64,000 bases of DNA from Nakamurella sp. A5-74. Lineage in GTDB: Bacteria; Actinomycetota; Actinomycetes; Mycobacteriales; Nakamurellaceae. Every line of letters begins with the position of its first letter. The first letter of the stretch is position 1. The notes under the pieces are model-generated. The model was not told where the DNA came from and did no database searches. It worked only from the letters and a program-made list of their open reading frames with translations. Position numbers and translations under genes: made by a program. Positions 54,010 through 64,000 of this stretch are shown piece by piece. The stretch covers positions 1,798,001-1,862,000 of the forward strand of contig NZ_CP159218.1 of assembly GCF_040438885.1 (NCBI RefSeq), given 5' to 3'.

Positions 54010-55047
54010 TCAGCTCGTCCCGCGCTGGTAGAACACCGCCGACCGCATCGACTGGAACGGGTACTTGTTACCGGTGTAGTGCACCTGGAGTCGGCGCAGG
54101 ACTCCGGTGCCCAGCAGCGTGAAGGCGTACCTGCCGGTGGCGGCAGTGGTGCTGCGCTGCAGCGTCTTCCAGCTGCCGTTCGCCTGTTGCTCGTTGAGCA
54201 GCACCTCGGCGCCGGGAATCGGCTTCTGATCCTTCGCCGACCACAGCAGGCCGCCGATCGTGGTCCTCTGTCCGGCCGCAGCGGCGGCAGGAAAGGACGC
54301 TCCGTTGATCCGGGTCGGGGTCAGCGGACTCACGAACTTCACCGCGGTCAGATGGTAGAAACCGAGAGTGTTCTGCAACCTGTAGGGCGTCTCCAGGGAA
54401 CTGACGTGGGCCTCCACCTTGCTGCTGGAGTTCTCGGCGATCATCCGGTTGCCCTGGGCATCCCGACCGATGTAGATCGCGATGTGGTACGACGGCGGCT
54501 GGCCGCCGTTGCCGAAGAACACCACGTCGCCGGGTTGCGGGGTGGTCGTCCTGGTGAACTGCCCCGACGTGCGCATACCCTCGCTGGAGTCGCCACTGAT
54601 GTCGTATCCGAGGGTGGTCCAGTAGGCCCACCGGGTGAAGCCCGAGCAGTCGGTGCGATCCGGGCTGGTGGGCGGTGTACCGCCGTGTCCACCACCCCAC
54701 AGGTAGCTGACGTACTGGGTGGTGCCCCAGATCGCCTTCGTCGCGACTGCCGCCAGGGGCGTGTACACGACCGTCGGGTTGAGGGCCGCGGTCCTGGCGC
54801 CCCCGGTGAGCAGTCGGGTGCGCAGCGAGGCGTCGCCGTCGACCGGCGCGTCATCCAGCACCCGTGCGTTGCCGGGGATGCCGGGCCCCGGCGCGGCGGG
54901 ACCCGCCGGCACTGTCGGCGCAGCGGCAGCCGTTCCCGGCACCGAGAGCCCCAGCAGCACGACAAGGAAAGCGCTGCCCAAGACATGGATGCGCGTCCGG
55001 GAACTGCCGCGCCGGATACGCGTCCTGCTGTTGATTGCCATACGCAC
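54010..55047 (-). CDS. Secreted NlpC/P60 peptidoglycan endopeptidase
   Basis: 345 residues, GTG 55047 with GAGGAG 6 bases upstream. Signal peptide about 15-42. NlpC/P60 catalytic Cys in 'DRTDCSGFTRWAYW' and His in 'PSYHIAIYIGRDA'. After the catalytic domain comes a C-terminal beta-domain ('AGQRTTIGGLLWSAKDQKPI') of the carboxypeptidase-regulatory type. Cleaves cell-wall stem peptides, likely during division or growth. Confidence 0.85.
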   Translation of the reverse strand: MRMAINSRTRIRRGSSRTRIHVLGSAFLVVLLGLSVPGTAAAAPTVPAGPAAPGPGIPGNARVLDDAPVDGDASLRTRLLTGGARTAALNPTVVYTPLAAVATKAIWGTTQYVSYLWGGGHGGTPPTSPDRTDCSGFTRWAYWTTLGYDISGDSSEGMRTSGQFTRTTTPQPGDVVFFGNGGQPPSYHIAIYIGRDAQGNRMIAENSSSKVEAHVSSLETPYRLQNTLGFYHLTAVKFVSPLTPTRINGASFPAAAAAGQRTTIGGLLWSAKDQKPIPGAEVLLNEQQANGSWKTLQRSTTAATGRYAFTLLGTGVLRRLQVHYTGNKYPFQSMRSAVFYQRGTS

Positions 55048-55092
55048 AGCGCACTCCTCAAGTCACGGTGACACGCCGGATGCGGTACCGAA

Positions 55093-55108
55093 CGTGACGA
55101 TTGTGACC
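55093..55108 (-). promoter_or_regulatory. Possible MtrA-type direct repeat upstream of the NlpC/P60 gene
   Basis: On the gene strand GGTCACAATCGTCACG contains two GTCAC units 9 bases apart, about 46 bases before the start codon. MtrA controls similar cell-wall hydrolase genes in other actinobacteria, which motivates the guess. Confidence 0.28.
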
Positions 55109-55271
55109 GGTGGTACGAGTGATACGTCAAGCAAGGTCCACCGGTGGTGGCGGCAGTCGCGCTGCGTCATCGTGTCGTGCGCGGCACGCCGATCCCGTTT
55201 CATCTTCCGGGAGGGTACTGAGGCTGGCGGCCACTCCGCGTGATCGCCCGGTCTGGAGCAACCCGGCAGGC

Positions 55272-56225
55272 TCAGCGATTTCGCCGGACCATCGAGACCT
55301 CGATGTGCCGATCCACCACGGATCCGCGGGCCGTGGCTCCCGTGGAGACCAGCACCCCGTTCTCGCCGACCTGGAAGCGGTTGGCCACGTTCGCGTCGGA
55401 CCCCTTCGAGGCATGGCTGGTCGCGGGGTCGTTGAAGGTGTAGTAGGTCCCACCGTCGACATCCGTGCCGCGGCCGGTGACGATCACGAAGTGATCGGTG
55501 ATGCCGTCGACGTTGCCGTTGTAGGCACCCTTGTGGCTGACCCCGACCACCACCGGCCTGCCGGAGTCGAGCTGCTGGTCGAGATAGCTGCGGCCGGCCG
55601 CGGCCTGGGCGGCGTCGGGTCGGACCGATCCGTCGCTGTGCTCCCCGGCAGCGACCTGGATCCGCTGGTCGGGTCCGAGCACTTCGGCGCCGAGTTGGGC
55701 GGCCATCGCCTTCGAGGCCTTGAAGCAGGCTGTGTTGCCCGGGGTGAAGCCGTTCCCGGCGACCAATTGGCTGTAGAACGGCACCTGCAGCGCCACCGGC
55801 CCACCCGTGGTCGACGACGCAGGAGTGGCCAATGTCGCTGGATCTGCGGGGGGCGCCGCCGCCGTGCCCCCGCCGCCTGCGGATGCCGGAGCGTCGGCGG
55901 CGCCGACCGGACTGCTCGCACCGAGCACTACGATGTCACCCGACGCCCGGCTCGCCTTCTCCTGCTGCTCGCGCTGCCGCGAGACAGCGCCCGCAGCCGT
56001 CGTCATGGCCTCCGAGATCCGTTGCAGCGCAGGGGCACAGGAGCTCTCCCACAGCTGACGGAAGCTCGTACCGTCGGTGCCGTACCACTCCAGGCCCGCG
56101 AGTTGCTTGCTGATCCGGGTCCGGACCGAGGTGAACGACTGCGCAGCTGTGGTCAGACAGCTGTCGAACCGCTGCTGGGCTTCGACGTCGGACCCGAGGA
56201 ATCCGGGACGGGCGGGTGCTGTCAT
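55272..56225 (-). CDS. WXG100-like domain fused to a C39/papain-like cysteine peptidase domain
   Basis: 317 residues from ATG 56225. Residues 15-90 look like a WXG100 helical hairpin, with W47-Y48-G49 at the turn in 'LAGLEWYGTDGTSFRQLWES'. An Ala/Gly/Pro linker (100-142) leads to a peptidase domain with Cys167 (NTACFKASKAM), His245 (DHFVIVTGRG) and Asp266 (YYTFNDPAT). Without an N-terminal signal peptide, export by an ESX (type VII) system is possible. No ESX gene lies in the window. Domain names are by eye. Confidence 0.68.
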   Translation of the reverse strand: MTAPARPGFLGSDVEAQQRFDSCLTTAAQSFTSVRTRISKQLAGLEWYGTDGTSFRQLWESSCAPALQRISEAMTTAAGAVSRQREQQEKASRASGDIVVLGASSPVGAADAPASAGGGGTAAAPPADPATLATPASSTTGGPVALQVPFYSQLVAGNGFTPGNTACFKASKAMAAQLGAEVLGPDQRIQVAAGEHSDGSVRPDAAQAAAGRSYLDQQLDSGRPVVVGVSHKGAYNGNVDGITDHFVIVTGRGTDVDGGTYYTFNDPATSHASKGSDANVANRFQVGENGVLVSTGATARGSVVDRHIEVSMVRRNR

Positions 56226-56387
56226 GGATCCACTGTCGACACCCTGGTGCGACCGGGCAATGGGTGCGGTGCCGGAACGTTCCCCTTTCCCCGGCTCCCG
56301 CCGCCCGAGTCTGCGCGGATCAGCGCCGGACCGCTCGGGTGGCGCCTGGGCCGCCGCTGGGATGGGGCCGCGGGCTACCGTTGGCCG

Positions 56388-56831
56388 GTGAGCCAGACGC
56401 CCAGAGAGGACCGGCCGCCCGATCCCGGCCAGGCACCGGGAAGCCCGTCGCCTGACGTGGCGGACGGTCGACGTCCACGGTTGTCCGAGATCGGCACCGA
56501 CCCCGACTATCGCTTCACCCTCGCCAACGAGCGCACCTTCCTGGCGTGGATCAGGACCTCGCTGGCCCTGGTCGCCGGTGGGGTCGCCGTCGTCCAGCTG
56601 ACCGCGACCCTCGGGGATCGCTGGGTGCGGATCACCCTGGGCACCGTGCTGGTGCTGCTCGCCGTTGCGCTGGCCGGCCTGAGTCACCGTCGCTGGTTCC
56701 TCAACGAGAAGGCGATGCGGCTCGGGACCGCGCTGCGCCCGACGCCGATGACGGCGATCCTCGCGATCGGGATCACCCTGGTCGCGCTCGCGGTGCTGGT
56801 GGTGCTCATCATCGGTGCACCCTCGCGATGA
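56388..56831 (+). CDS. DUF202 membrane protein (YidH-like)
   Basis: 147 residues, GTG start. Disordered N-terminus, then 'LANERTFLAWIRTSLALVAG' and GTVLVLLAVALAGLSHRRW with three membrane helices, the DUF202/YidH signature. The related gene at 56842 follows after 10 bases, forming the usual pair. Confidence 0.84.
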   Translation: MSQTPREDRPPDPGQAPGSPSPDVADGRRPRLSEIGTDPDYRFTLANERTFLAWIRTSLALVAGGVAVVQLTATLGDRWVRITLGTVLVLLAVALAGLSHRRWFLNEKAMRLGTALRPTPMTAILAIGITLVALAVLVVLIIGAPSR

Positions 56832-56841
56832 CGGGCCGACG

Positions 56842-57171
56842 GTGACCGAGTCCACTGCAGCGGTCCAGGACCCCGGTCTGCAGGCCGAGCGGACCCGGCT
56901 GGCGTGGTCGCGGACAGCCCTGTCGCTTGCTGTCGTGGGCGTACTCGAACTCCACCCGACGAGGCCGGAGCTGTCGCTGCTGCTGCGCATCCCGGCGCTG
57001 CTCACGCTGCTGCTCGCGGTGGCCTACTGGGTCTACGGCGGACGTCGCTACCTGCGGGTGCGCGCCGCCCTGGCCGCCGGCCGGCCGATCGTCCCCCGCC
57101 ATTCGACCCTCGTGCTGGGGGCCCTGGTGGTGCTCCCCGCAGCCACTGCGCTCTGGGCCGTCTGGACCTGA
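56842..57171 (+). CDS. DUF202-like membrane protein, second of a pair
   Basis: 109 residues, GTG start. 'DPGLQAERTRLAWSRTALSL' at the start and three membrane helices, as in short DUF202 proteins paired with YidH. Probably forms a hetero-oligomer with the upstream protein; function unknown. Confidence 0.82.
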   Translation: MTESTAAVQDPGLQAERTRLAWSRTALSLAVVGVLELHPTRPELSLLLRIPALLTLLLAVAYWVYGGRRYLRVRAALAAGRPIVPRHSTLVLGALVVLPAATALWAVWT

Positions 57172-57235
57172 TCAAATCTCGGACCGGGCGAGCTCCGGAG
57201 GGAGCCGGAACGCCCGATGCGGTAGGACTGGGGGA

Positions 57236-59047
57236 ATGACGTCTCCCGGATTCACCACCAGGCCCGAGCTCACCGGCAGCTTCGGCATGGTCGCCTCGAC
57301 CCACTACCTCGCCTCTGCGGTGGGCATGTCGATGCTCGAAACGGGCGGGACCGCCATCGACGCTGCCGTTGCGGCCGGATTCACCCTTCAGGTCGTCGAG
57401 CCGCACCTGAACGGACCCGGCGGCGACATGACGCTGCTGTTCGCCGCCGCCGACGCGCTGCCCAGGGTGTTGGCCGGACAGGGTGCGGCCCCCGCCGCGG
57501 CCACCGTGCGGGCGATGCTCGACCGCGGGTTGAGTCTGGTGCCCGGCGCCGGGGTCGCGGCCGCTGCCGTGCCCGCTGCGACCGTCGCCTGGCTCACCCT
57601 GCTGCGTGATCACGGAACTCGCACCGTCGAGGACGTCCTGGCCCCGGCGATCCACTATGCGTCAACGGGTTTCCCGGTACTGCCGGCGATCCGCCGCACG
57701 ATCGGTACGGTCGCCACCCTGTTCGAGGAGTCCTGGAGCGGCTCCGCGGCGCAGTATCTCCGCGAGGGCGCACCGCCACCGGTCGGTGCGATGCTGACGA
57801 ACGAGCAGCAGGCGCAGACCTACCGGCGGATGCTGGAGGCGGCAGCGGGGAAGTCCCGCGAGGCGGCCATCGACGCTGCGATCGACTGCTGGACAACGGG
57901 ATTCGTGGCGGAGGCGCTCGACGCGTTCTGCCGGACGGAGCAGGCGGACGGCTCCGGCGGACGCTACAGCGGACTGCTCACCGCCGATGACCTGGCCGCT
58001 CTGCAGGTCCCGTACGAGGATGCCGTCTCCGTCGGCTTCGAGGGCTGGACCGTGGCCAAGGCCGGTCCGTGGTCGCAGGGACCGGTGCTGCTGCAACAGC
58101 TCCGACTCGTCGACGGTCTCGGCCTCGGGGCCGGCGCCTGCCCGCCCGGCGGCGCCGACTGGATCCATCTGATCACCGAGGCAGCCAAGCTCGCCTTCGC
58201 CGATCGTGATGCCTGGTACGGCGACAGTGCACCGGGCGATCCGGCAGCGACACCGCTGACGACACTGTTGTCGGAGGACTACTCCGCCCAGCGCCGCGCG
58301 TTGATCTCCGCGCAGGCATCCCGCGAGCTGCGTCCGGGCTCGCCCGACGGTCGGGTGGCGAGGCTCCCCGACTGGGAGCGGGCTCGCGGTGGTCCGGGGA
58401 ACGCCGGCGCTGCTGCGGGCACCGGGGGAGACCCGACCGTCTCGCGGACCGGCGAGAACCGCGGCGACACCTGCCACGTGAGCGTCGTCGACTCCTTCGG
58501 CACCATGGTCGCTGGCACTCCCAGCGGAGGTTGGCTGCAGTCGTCCCCGCTCATCCCGGCGCTCGGCTTCCCGCTCGGTACCCGCCTGCAGATGACGACC
58601 CTCGAGCCGGATCTGCCGACCACCCTGACCCCCGGTCGGCGCCCGCGCAGCACGCTCAGCCCCAGCCTCGCCGCACACCGGGACGGGCGGCGACTCGCCT
58701 TCGGCACCCCTGGCGGCGATCAGCAGGACCAGTGGCAGGTCGGGTTCCTGCTGAACCACGTGCTGGGCGGGATGAACCTGCAGGAAGCGATCGACGCTCC
58801 CGCGTTCCACTCGACGCACTTCCCGAGCTCGTTCCACCCACGGGAGGCTTTCCCCGGCCAGATCGTGATCGAGGACAGGGTCGGCGAGGACGTGCTGCAG
58901 GACCTGGAGAGCCGGGGGCACGACGTCGTCCGATCCGGGCCGTGGTCGCTCGGCCGGATGAGTGCGGTGTCGAGGTCGGCGGACGGCCGGGTGCTACGGG
59001 CCGCCGCCAACCCGCGCGGAATGCAGGGCTACGCCGCCGGGCGCTGA
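57236..59047 (+). CDS. Gamma-glutamyltransferase-family Ntn hydrolase
   Basis: 603 residues from ATG 57236. 'MVASTHYLASAVGMSMLETG' and 'GGTAIDAAVAAGFTLQVVEP' open the large subunit. The autoprocessing/catalytic Thr lies in 'ENRGDTCHVSVVDSFGTMVA', where canonical enzymes read TTHLSVVD. 'GPGGDMTLL' and 'AFGTPGGDQQDQWQ' are conserved. No signal peptide, so probably cytoplasmic and possibly an acylase-type member rather than a glutathione enzyme. Confidence 0.85.
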   Translation: MTSPGFTTRPELTGSFGMVASTHYLASAVGMSMLETGGTAIDAAVAAGFTLQVVEPHLNGPGGDMTLLFAAADALPRVLAGQGAAPAAATVRAMLDRGLSLVPGAGVAAAAVPAATVAWLTLLRDHGTRTVEDVLAPAIHYASTGFPVLPAIRRTIGTVATLFEESWSGSAAQYLREGAPPPVGAMLTNEQQAQTYRRMLEAAAGKSREAAIDAAIDCWTTGFVAEALDAFCRTEQADGSGGRYSGLLTADDLAALQVPYEDAVSVGFEGWTVAKAGPWSQGPVLLQQLRLVDGLGLGAGACPPGGADWIHLITEAAKLAFADRDAWYGDSAPGDPAATPLTTLLSEDYSAQRRALISAQASRELRPGSPDGRVARLPDWERARGGPGNAGAAAGTGGDPTVSRTGENRGDTCHVSVVDSFGTMVAGTPSGGWLQSSPLIPALGFPLGTRLQMTTLEPDLPTTLTPGRRPRSTLSPSLAAHRDGRRLAFGTPGGDQQDQWQVGFLLNHVLGGMNLQEAIDAPAFHSTHFPSSFHPREAFPGQIVIEDRVGEDVLQDLESRGHDVVRSGPWSLGRMSAVSRSADGRVLRAAANPRGMQGYAAGR

Positions 59048-59083
59048 CCGGCCCCGGCGGGTGACCAGGAGGCGAGCCAAGGC

Positions 59084-60745
59084 TCAGCCGATGCTCGGCA
59101 GGAACCGGGGTGCCGTCCTGGCCCGGGCGGCGGCCTCGAAGGCTGCGCCGATCTGCAAGATCTTCGCGTCCTGCCACCGTCCACCGATGAAGTTGACGCC
59201 CACCGGCAGCGCGCCCACATACCCGGCCGGGACTGACAGGTCCGGGTAACCGGCCACTGCTGCGGCCCCGGAACTGCCGATCTTGAAGTCGTCACCGGTG
59301 CCGTAGGTGGTCCGCCAGGCGGGCGAGTTGCTGGGCGCCATCACCGCGTCCAGGCGGTGGGTGTGCAGCAACCCGTCCAACGCCGCGCGGGCGAGCGCCT
59401 TGGCCTGCTTGCGGGCGGCGACGATCGACTTCGCGCCCGCCGGGGGCGCCGCCAGGCAGGTGAGGAACAGGTTCTGGTCGAATCTGCTGAGCTCGACCGG
59501 GTCGGCCGCGTTGAAGTCGACCAGCTGCTGCAGGGTCCGCTCCTGGCGCGGGCGGGTGCGCAGGTAGGCCTCCAGGTCGCGGACGAACTCGCTCTTGAGC
59601 GCGGTGAACGACAGGTTCCCGGACTCGCCGGCATCCACCTCCACCTCGATCACCGTCGCACCGGAGCTCGTCAACACGTCGACGGCGTGCTGCACCACCC
59701 GGTCGGTGCCCGCGTCGATCCCGGCCTGTCGCCAGACGCCGATCCGGCGGTCGCGCAACGAGGCGCCGTCAAGCGCCCCGGCGAGGTCGCGCGGCAGTGA
59801 ACGTGGGACGTGCAGGGTGGGGGTGTCCCGCCGGTCGGCGCCGCGGAGGGCGGCCAGCACGATGGCCGCATCGACCACGTGCCGCGCGATCGGACCTGCG
59901 GTGTCCTGCTCCACGCTGATCGGGACGATGCCGGTGCGGGAGGCGATGCCGAGCGTCGGCTTCATGCCCACCACGCCGCACTGTCCGGACGGCGAGACGA
60001 TGGAGCCGTTGGTCTCGGTGCCGACGGCCACCTGGGCCAGTGCGGCAGCGACGCCGGCGGCCGGACCGGACGATGAACCGGACGGGTTCCGGTCCAGAAC
60101 GTACGGATTGTTGGTCTGGCCCCCGACCCCCGACCAGCCGCCGGTCGCGAAGTCGGCCCGGAAGTTCGCCCATTCCGACAGGTTCGCCTTCCCGAGGATC
60201 ACCGCTCCGGCCCGGCGCAACTGCGTCACGATGAACGCATCGTGCACCGGCGGCATCCCCAGCAGGGCCCGAGACCCGGCCGTGGTCTGCAGGAATGCCG
60301 TGTCGATGTTGTCCTTGAGCAGCACCGGGATCCCGTCGAGGGCACCCAGTGACCGGCCGCAGGCCCGGCGACGGTCGCTCTCTGCCGCCTGGTGCGGTGC
60401 CGCGGGATTCACCAGGATCACCGCTCCCACCAGCGGGTCCACGCTCTCGATCCGCTGCAGGTAGGCGTGGGTGAGAGCGACAGCGGTCAGCCTCCGCGAC
60501 CGGAACCGTCGCTGGATCTCCGGGATGGTCAGTGCATCCAGCTCGCCCGGCGGGATCGGCTGCGGGCGGCGCGAGTGATCGGCCGCGTCCGGAGCCGCGG
60601 CGGCTTCCCCGCCGGGGACCAGCATCCCGGCGGCGGCGATCGTGGCGGTCACCCCGGCGCCCAGCACCGTGCGGCGATCGATCCGGCGGTCAACGGAGTC
60701 TGCGTTGGCGTCGTCGGTCCGGCGGGTCAGGGGAGTCTGTTCCAT
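59084..60745 (-). CDS. Tat-exported amidase (amidase-signature family)
   Basis: 553 residues. Tat-type signal 'DRRTVLGAGVTATIAAAG' near residue 24. The amidase Ser-Ser-Lys triad is visible in IPVLLKDNIDT (Lys), PSGSSSGPAAG (Ser) and 'AVGTETNGSIVSPSGQCG'. Hydrolyses an amide outside the cytoplasm; substrate unknown. The gene lies tail to tail with the GGT homologue. Confidence 0.87.
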   Translation of the reverse strand: MEQTPLTRRTDDANADSVDRRIDRRTVLGAGVTATIAAAGMLVPGGEAAAAPDAADHSRRPQPIPPGELDALTIPEIQRRFRSRRLTAVALTHAYLQRIESVDPLVGAVILVNPAAPHQAAESDRRRACGRSLGALDGIPVLLKDNIDTAFLQTTAGSRALLGMPPVHDAFIVTQLRRAGAVILGKANLSEWANFRADFATGGWSGVGGQTNNPYVLDRNPSGSSSGPAAGVAAALAQVAVGTETNGSIVSPSGQCGVVGMKPTLGIASRTGIVPISVEQDTAGPIARHVVDAAIVLAALRGADRRDTPTLHVPRSLPRDLAGALDGASLRDRRIGVWRQAGIDAGTDRVVQHAVDVLTSSGATVIEVEVDAGESGNLSFTALKSEFVRDLEAYLRTRPRQERTLQQLVDFNAADPVELSRFDQNLFLTCLAAPPAGAKSIVAARKQAKALARAALDGLLHTHRLDAVMAPSNSPAWRTTYGTGDDFKIGSSGAAAVAGYPDLSVPAGYVGALPVGVNFIGGRWQDAKILQIGAAFEAAARARTAPRFLPSIG

Positions 60746-61049
60746 GGCCCGAGCGTAGGGAGGTGGCCTCGGGAGCGCATCCGCTGTTCAGGGCATCGGC
60801 GGCCGCTCGCACACCGGCAGGGCCACCGCCGCAGCACGATCGGACGGCCGCGCACCGACCACAGGTGAGGTGGAAACACCGCCCCGGGGGCGGAGTTCTA
60901 CGGCATGTCGGACTACGCTGGGGTGGTCCACACAGCTCCCCGACAGGAACTGCGCGGCGGCGGCTCGGTGCGACAGGTACCGGTCCGGCGGTCCCCGGCG
61001 TGAGCCGACGGATCGGCAGCGCGGTCGAACCCCCAGCTGGAGGCATTTC
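60746..61049. other. Divergent intergenic region between the amidase and ctaD
   Basis: 304 bases with promoters for both genes. I see no strong -35/-10 pair or long dyad. Nearest ctaD, GGAGG lies 7 bases before the GTG. A GTGGTC...GACCAC-type run is absent. No gene is supported here. Confidence 0.4.

Positions 61050-64000
<2,951 letters not shown>

Noticed and set aside
55048-55271. c-di-AMP (ydaO) riboswitch upstream of the NlpC/P60 gene
   Set aside because: Such riboswitches often precede cell-wall hydrolase genes in actinobacteria, but the conserved blocks are not present in this leader.

Overview
The window is high-GC DNA from an actinobacterium. Supporting signs are the frequent GTG starts, FtsE/FtsX next to smpB and ssrA, ECF sigma/anti-sigma pairs, a ctaD-serB pair like that of mycobacteria, a DUF1003/MgtE-like pair, and a tmRNA tag (ADNSQREFALAA) that resembles the mycobacterial tag. 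Gene content fits the Frankiales/Nakamurella neighbourhood, but the species cannot be fixed from this sequence alone. Most of the window is ordinary chromosome with short intergenic gaps. No rRNA, CRISPR array, integrase or intact transposon was seen.

Layout. 1-4832: a surface-glycan cluster in which two paralogous large membrane proteins flank a GT2 glycosyltransferase and an SDR epimerase. 4948-6393: a methyltransferase and hisN. 6434-12710: ftsE-ftsX and smpB-ssrA, separated by an MFS transporter, an RHH-VOC fusion regulator and a small hypothetical gene. 12941-19897: two ECF sigma/anti-sigma modules with a decayed stretch between them (truncated histidine phosphatase, GNAT pseudogene), an SDR, a 2H-phosphoesterase-like protein and a nucleotidyltransferase. 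19961-22652: an ArsR-MFS operon and a GAF-ANTAR regulator. 23148-24441: an A+T-richer island of small exported proteins. 24594-29673: a nucleotidyltransferase, a GlgC-like enzyme and a frameshifted secreted phosphoesterase. 29807-37435: a DinB-like protein, a guanidine-III riboswitch with an SMR guanidinium exporter, an arginase-family protein, an HxlR/oxidoreductase pair, a SigK-like factor, a PLP decarboxylase and a coiled-coil protein. 37523-46000: PQQ-type sugar dehydrogenase, DUF1003 and MgtE-like proteins, a lipoprotein FKBP, a MauE/DsbA-like thiol pair and argG.

46253-46500 carries tRNA-Ala(GGC) followed by an imperfect copy of its 3' end and terminator. The rest holds transport genes (EamA, AzlCD, MntH), an enoyl-CoA hydratase, an LLM oxidoreductase, a PaiB-like protein, an HNH nuclease, an NlpC/P60 endopeptidase, a WXG100-like/C39-like fusion, two DUF202 membrane proteins, a gamma-glutamyltransferase homologue, a Tat-exported amidase, ctaD and serB (cut by the right edge).

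Recurrent themes are repressor-plus-transporter pairs (RHH-VOC/MFS, ArsR/MFS, XRE-cupin/AzlCD, a possible metal operator/MntH, riboswitch/SMR), extracytoplasmic sigma signalling, and a dispersed palindromic intergenic repeat (copies near 8133, 10133, 10511, 46004 and 50534). The most striking single element is the guanidine-III riboswitch at 31056-31098.
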